In this document: positions 1 through 7,749 of the stretch, piece by piece
How the letters are laid out: the number at the start of each line of letters is the position of its first letter
Numbering within the stretch: position 1 is the stretch's first letter
From: an uncultured Psychroserpens sp.
GTDB lineage: Bacteria > Bacteroidota > Bacteroidia > Flavobacteriales > Flavobacteriaceae
Direction of reading: 5' to 3'
NCBI GenBank assembly: GCA_947488655.1
Contig: CANKZZ010000001.1
Span: 372,001 to 436,000, forward strand
DNA length: 64,000 nt
Made by a program: the position numbers and the translations under genes
The notes under the pieces: model-generated
Told to the model about the DNA's origin: nothing
The model's input: only the letters and a program-made list of their open reading frames with translations
The model's database searches: none

Positions 1-1
1 C

Positions 2-715
2 CTAAAAAATAATGGCGTTACATTTAAATTTAATGCCCAGACGATTTCAGTAGAAAAATTAAGAAAAAACAGTAAAATTACGTTTAAGCATAAAAAGAAA
101 ACAAAAACGATTAAATCAAGGTACGTTTTTAATACCTCAGGTAGAGTGCCAGCAATCGAGCTTTTAGATTTGGAAAAAGCTAATATTAAAAGCGATAATT
201 CTGGGGTTTTAGTTAATGATTTTTTACAGAGTAACAGTAATAAAAATGTCTATGCTTGTGGAGATGTGTCTAGTAAGTCTGTGCCATTAACACCACTTTC
301 TGGCTTGCAAGGTTATATTGTTGGTGAAAACATATTATTAGGAAATAAGAAAAAATTTGAAGATCCCTTGGTACCCTCTGTTGTATTTACTTATCCTAAT
401 TTAGCAATGGTTGGTTATACCGAAGATGAAGCTAAAAAACGTTATAAAAATATTAGAGTTTTTAAAGGAGATGCGTCTAATTGGTATAATGTTAAAAAGG
501 AAAATGGAGATACTTATGCTTATAAAATAATAGCCAATGAGCGTACCAATAAAATTGTTGGTGCACATTTATTAAGTGCTCATGCAAACGAAACTATAAA
601 TATTTTAACTACTGCAATGAATAATGACATGACGGTAGACCAATTTAAAAAAATGATTTTTACATACCCATCTTACGCTAATGATTTAAAAAGTATGATG
701 AAAGACGAGGATTAA
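2..715 (+). CDS. NAD(P)/FAD-dependent disulfide oxidoreductase, C-terminal part (5' end outside window)
   Basis: The frame is open from base 2, so the start codon and the N-terminal FAD-binding and CxxxxC active-site half lie before the window. What is visible is the end of the NAD(P)/FAD domain (a SGRVPA stretch and the FAD-contacting motif VYACGDV) followed by the pyridine nucleotide-disulfide oxidoreductase dimerisation domain (VVFTYPNLAMVGYT). The family includes glutathione reductase, dihydrolipoyl dehydrogenase and mercuric reductase. In those enzymes the C-terminus carries a catalytic His-Pro-(x)4-Glu; here the equivalent reads YPSYAND, with Tyr instead of His and no Glu, so classic disulfide reduction with a His-Glu base is doubtful. 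Its substrate is unknown. The stop is followed after one base by the UDG gene, suggesting co-transcription. Confidence 0.85.
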   Translation, partial: LKNNGVTFKFNAQTISVEKLRKNSKITFKHKKKTKTIKSRYVFNTSGRVPAIELLDLEKANIKSDNSGVLVNDFLQSNSNKNVYACGDVSSKSVPLTPLSGLQGYIVGENILLGNKKKFEDPLVPSVVFTYPNLAMVGYTEDEAKKRYKNIRVFKGDASNWYNVKKENGDTYAYKIIANERTNKIVGAHLLSAHANETINILTTAMNNDMTVDQFKKMIFTYPSYANDLKSMMKDED

Positions 716-716
716 A

Positions 717-1289
717 ATGATGCAAGATTTACTGCTCGAAATAAGACAATGTAGAATTTGTGAAGCACACTTACCGTTAGGTGCCAGACCAATTTCCGAA
801 GCTCATAAAAACTCTAAAATTGTATTGTTAAGTCAAGCTCCTGGAAGAGTTGCACATCAAAAAGGTATAGCATGGATGGATGCCAGCGGAAAGCGACTAC
901 GAGAATGGCTTGGTGTTGACGAAGACACTTTTTATAATCCCCAAAACTTTGCTATTATGCCAATGGGTTTTTGCTATCCAGGAAAAGGAAAAAGTGGAGA
1001 CTTGCCACCAAGACCAGAATGTGCACCAACATGGCATGACTTATTATGGCAAGAATTCAAAAATGTAGAGTTAGTAATTTTAATTGGAGCATATGCTCAA
1101 AAACAATATTTAAAAGAGCAAGCCAAACGCACATTAACAGAGACGGTTGCTAACTATAACAACTATTTACCAAAATATTTTGTGCTTCCACATCCAAGCC
1201 CTAGAAATCGGTTTTGGTTAACAAAAAATCCTTGGTTTGAAGAGGAGGTATTATTAGAATTAAAAATGAAGATTAATACAATTTTGTAA
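717..1289 (+). CDS. Uracil-DNA glycosylase family protein (Fe-S, family 4/5-like)
   Basis: 190 residues. Family members excise uracil from DNA to start base-excision repair. Visible motifs are the N-terminal active-site loop with APGR (residues 41-44) and the C-terminal DNA-intercalation-type motif LPHPSPRN. Four cysteines at 12, 15, 86 and 102 have the spacing C-X2-C-X70-C-X15-C, which matches the [4Fe-4S] cluster ligands of the thermophilic family 4 uracil-DNA glycosylases, so an iron-sulfur cluster is likely. Exact subfamily and substrate (uracil or another deaminated base) cannot be settled from motifs alone. It starts ATGATG one base after the preceding oxidoreductase stop; either ATG could be used. 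Confidence 0.85.
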   Translation: MMQDLLLEIRQCRICEAHLPLGARPISEAHKNSKIVLLSQAPGRVAHQKGIAWMDASGKRLREWLGVDEDTFYNPQNFAIMPMGFCYPGKGKSGDLPPRPECAPTWHDLLWQEFKNVELVILIGAYAQKQYLKEQAKRTLTETVANYNNYLPKYFVLPHPSPRNRFWLTKNPWFEEEVLLELKMKINTIL

Positions 1290-1356
1290 AAAAACCTCCA
1301 ATTTCCGTAGTAAGAAAAAAGAGGTTATTTCTAAGTTAAAAAGTTTTTACTAATTA

Positions 1357-1959
1357 TTAGTATTTAGACCCATCATGCTTTCCTACTTCAAAACCATGCT
1401 TACCTAAATATTGGTTACCACTTTCTACAGCACCTTCTTCAATATCAGTACCCATAGAGTCGTTCCAACGGTTGAGGTAACCAAAAAGAGAAATTACACC
1501 AAGCATTTCTACAATTTCGCCTTCATCCCAATGTTCATATAAACGTTTTTTAATATCTGCATCAACACCATTTGGCACTTGAGAAGCAGCTAAACTAAAA
1601 TCTAGCGCAGCACGCTCTGCATCAGAAAATGCACTATGTGTTCTATATTCCCAAATATTGTCTAATTGCTCTTGCTCTGCACCATAACGCTCTGCAGCTC
1701 TAATAGCATGAGCTTGGCAATAACGACAACCCGTAGAGTTACTAGATACCCAAGCAATCATACGTTTTAAAGCAGATGTTACACGACCTTCATTGGCCAT
1801 AACTGCCTTATTTAGGTTTATAAAAGCTTTAGAAATTGCAGGACGACGCTGCATGGTTAATACAGAGTTTGGGCAAAACCCAAGAGTCTCATTAAAAAAC
1901 TCTGCAAGCTTTTTTGTTTCTGGATCATGTTCTGCAGATAAAGGAGTAACTAATGCCAT
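1357..1959 (-). CDS. AhpD-like alkylhydroperoxidase / carboxymuconolactone decarboxylase family protein
   Basis: 200 residues. The CMD/AhpD fold is recognised by the redox motif C78-R-Y-C81 with H84 (CxxC followed by His), preceded by a helix rich in small residues. Such proteins reduce alkyl hydroperoxides or act as thiol-disulfide partners of peroxiredoxins; NCBI usually names this branch 'peroxidase-related enzyme'. The gene is divergent from an OsmC-family gene with 58 bases between the start codons, so two peroxide-related thiol proteins share one regulatory region. The start at 1959 is the only one giving the full N-terminal helix. Its physiological substrate is not shown by the sequence. 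Confidence 0.85.
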   Translation of the reverse strand: MALVTPLSAEHDPETKKLAEFFNETLGFCPNSVLTMQRRPAISKAFINLNKAVMANEGRVTSALKRMIAWVSSNSTGCRYCQAHAIRAAERYGAEQEQLDNIWEYRTHSAFSDAERAALDFSLAASQVPNGVDADIKKRLYEHWDEGEIVEMLGVISLFGYLNRWNDSMGTDIEEGAVESGNQYLGKHGFEVGKHDGSKY

Positions 1960-2017
1960 AGATTTGTTTTTTTTAGTAGTATTTTTGAGTTAACAATAAA
2001 CGAAAAATTCTTTATAT

Positions 2018-2440
2018 ATGTCTCATAAAGTAGTCACTCATTGGAAAGGTAATTTACAGTTTGAATCTGATAATCCTAGCGGTCACTTAGTTATTATGGA
2101 TACCTCACAAGAAAATGGTGGTCACAATTCTGGTTTGTCTCCAAAAGCTATGATGCTATCATCTCTGGCAGGTTGTTCTGGATTAGATGTGGTCTCTATT
2201 CTCAAAAAAATGAAAGTACCGTTTTCAGATTTTAGAATTGATACTTACGGAGAATTAACAGACGTTCACCCTAAATATTATCATAAAGTATTGGTAGAAT
2301 ATCATTTCTACGGAAATGAGCTAGACCAGAATAAAATTGAAAAAGCAGTTAATTTGTCTATAGAAACTTATTGTGGTGTTTTGGAAATGTTTAGAAAATT
2401 TGCTGAGGTAAAAACAGCAATCCACTACCACAATTCTTAA
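2018..2440 (+). CDS. OsmC family thiol peroxidase-like protein
   Basis: 140 residues, the normal length for OsmC/YhfA proteins. The two conserved peroxidatic and resolving cysteines are visible: C53 in the helix SSLAGCSGLD and C119 in the C-terminal ETYCGV motif. OsmC and Ohr proteins reduce organic hydroperoxides in the cytoplasm; the YhfA branch has less certain function, and this protein resembles it more than true Ohr. It is divergent from the AhpD-like gene, which supports a role in hydroperoxide or reactive thiol handling. There is no obvious operon partner downstream: recJ begins 57 bases later. Confidence 0.88.
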   Translation: MSHKVVTHWKGNLQFESDNPSGHLVIMDTSQENGGHNSGLSPKAMMLSSLAGCSGLDVVSILKKMKVPFSDFRIDTYGELTDVHPKYYHKVLVEYHFYGNELDQNKIEKAVNLSIETYCGVLEMFRKFAEVKTAIHYHNS

Positions 2441-2497
2441 CCATTGGTTATCATAGAATCTACTTGATACATATATCAATTTATCTTATAAATAATT

Positions 2498-4186
2498 ATG
2501 CGCTGGACGCTAAAACCAAAGCCAAATTCTAAAACTGTTGAAGATTTACAAGAGGCACTTCAAGTAGATCAAACTGTCGCAACATTACTTGTGCAAAGAG
2601 GTATTGAAACTTTTGACGAGGCAAAACGTTTTTTTAGACCAAGTTTTGAAGAGCTTCATGATCCATATTTAATGAAAGATATGGACAAAGCTGTTGCTAG
2701 AATTGAGACCGCATTACTTAAAAATGAAAACATTTTAGTTTTTGGAGATTATGATGTAGATGGTACAACATCTGTAGCATTAATGTCGTCATATTTAAAA
2801 ACAAAGTCAGATAGAATTGCGACGTATATACCAGACCGTTATGACGAAGGTTATGGTATTTCCTTTAAAGGTATCGACTTTGCGCACGACAATGAATTCT
2901 CATTAATTATTGCATTAGACTGTGGTGTAAAAGCAGTCGATAAAGTAAATTATGCATTAGAAAAAAATATAGATTTTATTATTTGTGATCATCATAGACC
3001 AGGTCTAGAATTACCAAATGCAGTTGCTGTGTTAGATCCAAAACGAGACGATTGTGAGTATCCATTTAAAGAGCTTTGTGGCTGTGGTGTTGGCTTTAAA
3101 CTAATACAAGCATTAGCTTTAAAAGATGGTAAAACATTTGAAGATTTAGGAGAGTATTTAGATTTGGTAGCTACTGCAATTGGAGCAGATATAGTGCCAA
3201 TAATTGGAGAAAATCGTGCATTAGCTTATTTTGGTTTGCAAATTATAAATTCACAACCACGACCAGGTATTAAAGCTATTTTAGATCAGGTTAAAAAAGA
3301 AGAATTAACAATTACAGATGTCGTTTTTATTGTTGCACCAAGAATTAATGCAGCGGGTCGCATGAAACATGGAAATTATGCAGTTACACTTCTAACAGAA
3401 ACTGACGATGAGCTTGCTAAAACATATGCTCAAGAAATCAACGAATTTAACCTAGATAGACGAGAGACAGATAAACGAATTACCGAAGAAGCGTTAATTC
3501 AAATTAAAAATAATAATGAAGAAAACCAATTAACCTCAGTTGTCTATGATGAATCTTGGCATAAAGGTGTTATTGGGATTGTAGCTTCTAGATTGATAGA
3601 AACATATTATAGGCCAACGTTGGTTTTTACAAAAAGTGGAGATAAATTAGCAGCCTCAGCTAGATCTGTAAAAGGGTTTGATGTGTATAATGCCTTACAG
3701 GCTTGTTCAGATCATATCGAACAATTTGGTGGACATAAATATGCTGCAGGATTAACGCTCAAACCAGAAAATTATGACGCCTTTAAACAGGCTTTCGAAG
3801 ATGAAGTTACCAAAACTATAGATAGAAGTTTACTCACACCCGAAATAAAAATAGACATGCAACTTAAATTGCAAGATGTGACGCCTAAGTTTTATAGAAT
3901 TATTAGCCAATTTGCACCATTTGGACCAGGAAATATGACTCCAATTTTTATGACTGAAAATTTAAGAGATACGGGCTATGGAAAATGTGTTGGTGAAGAT
4001 GATAAACATTTGCGTTTAACAGCAACTCAAGGTAATGATAAACTTGTGTGTATTGGATTTAATTTAGGTGATAAATGTGATTTGATAACAAACAATAAAC
4101 CATTTGATGCAGTGTATTCTATTGATGAAAATCACTGGCAAGGTAACGTAAGTTTACAATTAAAATTAAGAGATATTAAAGGGTAA
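2498..4186 (+). CDS. recJ: Single-stranded-DNA-specific exonuclease RecJ
   Basis: 562 residues, normal for RecJ. It is a 5'-3' ssDNA exonuclease of the DHH phosphoesterase superfamily acting in recombination and mismatch or base-excision repair. Metal-binding motifs appear in order: DYDVDG (Asp84, 86, 88), LDCG (Asp141), DHH (164-166) and DPK (about 180). The DHHA1 signature GGHKYAAG lies near residue 412, and the C-terminal OB-fold region ends at the stop. The next gene, an MFS exporter, starts 3 bases after the stop, so they are probably co-transcribed although functionally unrelated. The start ATG is preceded by AT-rich DNA with no Shine-Dalgarno, as usual in this phylum. Confidence 0.97.
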   Translation: MRWTLKPKPNSKTVEDLQEALQVDQTVATLLVQRGIETFDEAKRFFRPSFEELHDPYLMKDMDKAVARIETALLKNENILVFGDYDVDGTTSVALMSSYLKTKSDRIATYIPDRYDEGYGISFKGIDFAHDNEFSLIIALDCGVKAVDKVNYALEKNIDFIICDHHRPGLELPNAVAVLDPKRDDCEYPFKELCGCGVGFKLIQALALKDGKTFEDLGEYLDLVATAIGADIVPIIGENRALAYFGLQIINSQPRPGIKAILDQVKKEELTITDVVFIVAPRINAAGRMKHGNYAVTLLTETDDELAKTYAQEINEFNLDRRETDKRITEEALIQIKNNNEENQLTSVVYDESWHKGVIGIVASRLIETYYRPTLVFTKSGDKLAASARSVKGFDVYNALQACSDHIEQFGGHKYAAGLTLKPENYDAFKQAFEDEVTKTIDRSLLTPEIKIDMQLKLQDVTPKFYRIISQFAPFGPGNMTPIFMTENLRDTGYGKCVGEDDKHLRLTATQGNDKLVCIGFNLGDKCDLITNNKPFDAVYSIDENHWQGNVSLQLKLRDIKG

Positions 4187-4189
4187 TAG

Positions 4190-5461
4190 ATGTCTAAACA
4201 AGATCCTTACGCAGCATTGCGATATAAAGAATTCAATATTTTTTTAATAGTGCGTTTTGCTCTAGTATTTGGTTGGTCTATGCAATTTATTGTAATAGAG
4301 TGGCAAGTATATGCATTAACAAAAGATCCTTTGAGCTTAGGCTTAATAGGTCTATGTGAATTTGCACCTGCCTTTTTAATGGCATTATTTGCTGGTCATA
4401 TTGTAGATCAAAGAGAGAAACGAAATTTATTAGCATTATGCATTGCAGCTTTTTCGTTAATTAGTTTTGGCTTATTTTGGTTGACTTCTCAAACTATGAT
4501 TGAGTCATGGTCTAAAAACACCATCTTATATTCTATATATGCATTAGTATTTTTTGGTGGATTTTTAAGAGCATTTTTTGGTCCAGCAATTTTTTCTATA
4601 GTTGCACTTATTGTACCTAAAAAAATATATCCAAACGCAGCCACCTGGAATAGTTCTACATGGCAAATGGCAAGAGTATTAGGTGTTGCCTTTGCAGGAT
4701 TTTCTATTAGTTGGATTGGTGTACATTGGTCGTTATGTGTTGTTTTTGGCTTAGTGATGCTATCATTTATAATGCTTTTTCAAATTCCGAAGAAACCAAT
4801 TCTTAACCCAAAAATTGGAGAAAATGTATTTTCTAGCTTATTAGAGGGTTTGTCTTTTGTATTTAATACCAAAGCTATTTTAGGCGCTATAACTTTAGAT
4901 ATGGTTTCGGTTTTGTTTGGAGGTGCAATCGCATTAGCAGCTGTTTTTGCTCAAGATATTTTAAAAGTTGGTCCTCAAGGTTTTGGGATTTTGGTAGCAG
5001 CACCATCTGTAGGTGCATTTTTAACAATGCTTGTTACTGCTTACATACCTATAAGTAAAAATGCAGGTATGAAATTGCTCATAGCCATTTTTGGCTTTGG
5101 GGTTTGTATCATTGTTTTTGGGTTGTCATCTGTGTTTTGGGTAAGTGTAGTTGCGTTATTTTTTAGTGGTGTTACAGATGGTGTTTCAATGGTTATTAGA
5201 CAAACCATTCTTCAAATTAAAACACCAGATCACATGAGAGGTCGTGTATCATCTGTAAATTCTATGTTTGTAGGGTCTTCTAATGAGTTAGGTGCTTTAG
5301 AGAGTGGGCTTACAGCAAAATATATGGGAACCGTAACAGCAGTTGTGTTTGGAGGTTCAATGACGTTACTTACTGTAATTACAACTGCTTTAGTATCTCC
5401 ATCATTTAGAAAATTAGACTTGACAAAAGATATTGAAGAGCATGAGAGGGATGAATCTTAA
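4190..5461 (+). CDS. MFS transporter (MFS_3 / EntS-like)
   Basis: 423 residues with about 11-12 hydrophobic segments. The loop between helices 2 and 3 carries a recognisable MFS motif A (GHIVDQREKRN). The overall pattern, with a SNELGALESG stretch near the C-terminus, is typical of the MFS_3 group that contains the enterobactin exporter EntS and many uncharacterised exporters. It would sit in the inner membrane and export a small molecule using the proton gradient. The substrate is unknown. It follows recJ after 3 bases and likely depends on the recJ promoter. Confidence 0.88.
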   Translation: MSKQDPYAALRYKEFNIFLIVRFALVFGWSMQFIVIEWQVYALTKDPLSLGLIGLCEFAPAFLMALFAGHIVDQREKRNLLALCIAAFSLISFGLFWLTSQTMIESWSKNTILYSIYALVFFGGFLRAFFGPAIFSIVALIVPKKIYPNAATWNSSTWQMARVLGVAFAGFSISWIGVHWSLCVVFGLVMLSFIMLFQIPKKPILNPKIGENVFSSLLEGLSFVFNTKAILGAITLDMVSVLFGGAIALAAVFAQDILKVGPQGFGILVAAPSVGAFLTMLVTAYIPISKNAGMKLLIAIFGFGVCIIVFGLSSVFWVSVVALFFSGVTDGVSMVIRQTILQIKTPDHMRGRVSSVNSMFVGSSNELGALESGLTAKYMGTVTAVVFGGSMTLLTVITTALVSPSFRKLDLTKDIEEHERDES

Positions 5462-5626
5462 ATGCATCTTTTTATAAGACTGCTTTTTAGCCTTAATTCT
5501 CAAATAAGATTTAATCTTTATAAACTATTAATTTATAGCTTTAGTCAGAAATATTGTCATAAATCTCATCAATTAAAACGGTAGTGTTGTTATCACTAAT
5601 ATATTTAACCGAGGTTTTTACCTCAA

Positions 5627-6400
5627 TTAATTATAAGTTTTTAACTCAAAAGTATTACCATCAAAAACACCATAAGTAAAATAGGTAATCCAATCGCCTA
5701 AATTTACATATGTTGAGTTTTGACCTAAGTCAAGATCCATTGGTAGGTGACGATGGCCATATACAAAGTAATGATGATGTTTTTCTTGCAATTTTAATTT
5801 ACTGTATTGAATGAGCCATTCTTTATCTTCTCCCAAATAAGTAGCGTCATGTTCTCCAGAAATTAATTTATTTTTTACAGATAGGTATTGAGCAACTTTC
5901 ATCCCAATATCTGGATGCAACCATTTAAATAAAAATTTAAATATAGGGTTGGTAAACACCTTTTTCATGCGTTTATAACCTTTATCAAAAGGTCCTAATC
6001 CATCTCCATGAGCTATATAAAATGACGTGTCATTAAAAATAAATTCTTTTGGTTTGTGATAAACAGGAATATTTAATTCATTTTCAAAATAACCATTCAT
6101 CCATAAATCATGATTACCAACAAAGAAATAAATAGGTATACCAGAGTCGCTAATTTCAGCAAGTTTTCCTAAAGTTCTTACAAAACCTTTAGGCACAACC
6201 GTACCATACTCGAACCAAAAGTCGAATAAATCACCTAACAGAAAAATAGCTGCAGCATCTTTTTTTATGTCGTCCAGCCAAGCTACAAACTTTTTTTCGC
6301 GAGGTAAAGAAGCTTCTACTGTTGGAGCACCTAAATGATTATCGCTAGAAAAGTAAATTTTCTTTCCTTCAGGGATTTTTATGTTAATAGGTTTAGTCAT
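5627..6400 (-). CDS. lpxH: UDP-2,3-diacylglucosamine diphosphatase
   Basis: 257 residues from the chosen start. A calcineurin-like metallophosphoesterase: SSDNHLG (Asp20, His22), LLGDLFDFW (Asp57), VGNHDLW (Asn96, His97), an AHGDGLG segment, and GHRH near the C-terminus. In lipid A synthesis LpxH hydrolyses UDP-2,3-diacylglucosamine to lipid X at the cytoplasmic face of the inner membrane. A longer reading with 8 extra residues is possible from 6424, but the ATG at 6398-6400 overlaps the queD stop as ATGACTAA, begins exactly where homology should start and suggests translational coupling to queD. The 2-step relation to lipid A makes the queD pairing a matter of synteny, not pathway. Confidence 0.9.
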   Translation of the reverse strand: MTKPINIKIPEGKKIYFSSDNHLGAPTVEASLPREKKFVAWLDDIKKDAAAIFLLGDLFDFWFEYGTVVPKGFVRTLGKLAEISDSGIPIYFFVGNHDLWMNGYFENELNIPVYHKPKEFIFNDTSFYIAHGDGLGPFDKGYKRMKKVFTNPIFKFLFKWLHPDIGMKVAQYLSVKNKLISGEHDATYLGEDKEWLIQYSKLKLQEKHHHYFVYGHRHLPMDLDLGQNSTYVNLGDWITYFTYGVFDGNTFELKTYN

Positions 6401-6845
6401 TATCTGATGCAAACCACTGTGCATAAGACGTAGCTGTTTCTTGCAGTTTTAAAGAGTGAAGCTCTATATTACCAGGTAAACGTTTTTTTATCTTAGCTGC
6501 AAAATCAATTACCATCATCTCACTTGTTGGCTGGTAATCTACTAAAAGTACATTATGATCTCTCTCTTGCAGTTCTTTTGCTAACTCAACGTGGGGTGTA
6601 TTTTTATTAAAAACTGTTGCATGATCAAATACATCTACAATTTCTTCTTTGACGATTTTTTTTAAATCGCTAAAATCTATAACCATTCCAAACTTTACAT
6701 TAGAAGCGTCTGAGATTGGTTTTCCAATCACTGTAACATCTAAACGGTAACTGTGACCATGTACGTTTTTACATTTTCCGTCGTAACCATATAATGCATG
6801 GCCTGTTTCAAAAGAAAACTGCTTTGTAATACGAATTTGACTCAT
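6393..6845 (-). CDS. queD: 6-carboxy-5,6,7,8-tetrahydropterin synthase
   Basis: 150 residues. A 6-pyruvoyltetrahydropterin synthase-like enzyme that converts dihydroneopterin triphosphate to 6-carboxytetrahydropterin in queuosine/preQ0 synthesis. Zinc ligands His16, His29 and His31 are visible in FETGHAL and NVHGHSYR, with the catalytic Cys25 in GKCKN, the Asp-His pair in FDHATVFN (His75), and the pterin-binding Glu136 in KLQETATSY. All residues expected of a working enzyme are present. No other queuosine gene (queC, queE, queF) is in the window. The stop overlaps the lpxH start. Confidence 0.93.
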   Translation of the reverse strand: MSQIRITKQFSFETGHALYGYDGKCKNVHGHSYRLDVTVIGKPISDASNVKFGMVIDFSDLKKIVKEEIVDVFDHATVFNKNTPHVELAKELQERDHNVLLVDYQPTSEMMVIDFAAKIKKRLPGNIELHSLKLQETATSYAQWFASDND

Positions 6846-6956
6846 TTAATTATTTGTTTTCAATACAAAGATATTCATTTTGTGAAAGTAATTGGTTTTT
6901 AGATTACATTTGCTCGCTTTTAATATTGGAAGCTCAATTTTTATATAAGAAAAGTT

Positions 6957-7613
6957 ATGATTGAAGTATTGCCTAATCAACTTTTTGAAGAGATTCCTTT
7001 TGTTGAAAACCCAGTATATGAGCAGATAATTCGAGATATTGGACTTAAGCAGTATAGCATTATAGATAATTTTTTTTCTTCGGAAACTGTCTCACATTTA
7101 AGGCAATCTCTATTAAATAAACATGAAGAAGATAGGTTTAAAAAGGCAGCCATTGGTAATCGTATTAATGAAAAAATCATAAAATCTATTCGAGGAGATC
7201 ATATTTTATGGATTGACGAAACGACTTCTAATCTGGCAGAAGATTTGTTTTTTGGTCAAATTAATGATTTAATTTCCTATCTCAACAAAACCTGTTTTAT
7301 GGGAATACTGTATAAAGAATTTCATTATGCATTATATCCAAAGGGTACTTTTTACAAGCGTCATTTAGATACATTTCAAAATGATGATAGGCGCAAACTA
7401 TCTTTTGTTTGCTATTTAAACAGTGAGGACTGGAAGCCAGAAAATGGAGGAGAACTCGTTTTGTATCTCGATGACAATGGTGTTGAAACCAAAAAAGAAA
7501 TTTATCCTTTTCCTGGTCGTATTGTTATATTTGAAAGTCAAATTTTAGAGCACGAGGTAAAACCTGTTGAAACCGAACGTTTAAGTATTACTGGTTGGTT
7601 AAAAACAAGATAA
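6957..7613 (+). CDS. 2OG-Fe(II) oxygenase (prolyl 4-hydroxylase-like)
   Basis: 218 residues with a double-stranded beta-helix core. The iron-binding triad is complete: His136 and Asp138 in FYKRHLDTF, His199 in LEHEVKP, and Arg208 for 2-oxoglutarate nine residues later (ERLSITGW). The region between (LSFVCYLNSEDW, ENGGELVLYL) is the usual fold signature of SM-20/P4H-type proteins. Such enzymes hydroxylate protein prolines or other substrates in the cytoplasm using oxygen and 2-oxoglutarate. The substrate is not evident here. Its stop codon is directly adjacent to the stop of the convergent 32-residue small ORF, leaving no spacer. Confidence 0.88.
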   Translation: MIEVLPNQLFEEIPFVENPVYEQIIRDIGLKQYSIIDNFFSSETVSHLRQSLLNKHEEDRFKKAAIGNRINEKIIKSIRGDHILWIDETTSNLAEDLFFGQINDLISYLNKTCFMGILYKEFHYALYPKGTFYKRHLDTFQNDDRRKLSFVCYLNSEDWKPENGGELVLYLDDNGVETKKEIYPFPGRIVIFESQILEHEVKPVETERLSITGWLKTR

Positions 7614-7712
7614 CTAACGCCTTTTATTACGGTTATAGAAATAAACAACAATTAAGATAATTCCTAAAATAAGGAAAAGTCCATTTCCACTAATAAACGA
7701 CATAAAATCCAT
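7614..7712 (-). CDS. Small single-span membrane protein, 32 residues (hypothetical)
   Basis: An ORF too short for usual thresholds: ATG at 7710-7712, TAG at 7614-7616. The peptide begins MDFMSFISGNG, has one strongly hydrophobic segment at about residues 11-26 (LFLILGIILIVVYF), and ends with a basic tail NRNKRR. This is the design of a small single-span membrane protein with the tail expected on the cytoplasmic side by the positive-inside rule. The stop abuts the stop of the 2OG oxygenase gene. MATE is transcribed toward it: 37 bases separate the MATE stop from this start, so it may be the last gene of the GNAT-MATE transcript. I know no function; coding status rests on composition and position. 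Confidence 0.6.
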   Translation of the reverse strand: MDFMSFISGNGLFLILGIILIVVYFYNRNKRR

Positions 7713-7749
7713 AAGGTTTATATTTAAATATATAAGTTAGATATCAAAG

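Noticed and set aside
1290-1356. Possible bidirectional terminator with AACCTC and GAGGTT between the UDG and AhpD-like genes.
   Set aside because: Only six base pairs around a 20-plus-base loop and no strong T-run; too weak to list as a feature.
5462-5626. A 28-codon open stretch on the minus strand with protein-like composition (ends ISD) just downstream of lpxH.
   Set aside because: It has no ATG, GTG or TTG start after the preceding in-frame stop and no homology I recognise; perhaps a gene remnant, but unsupported.
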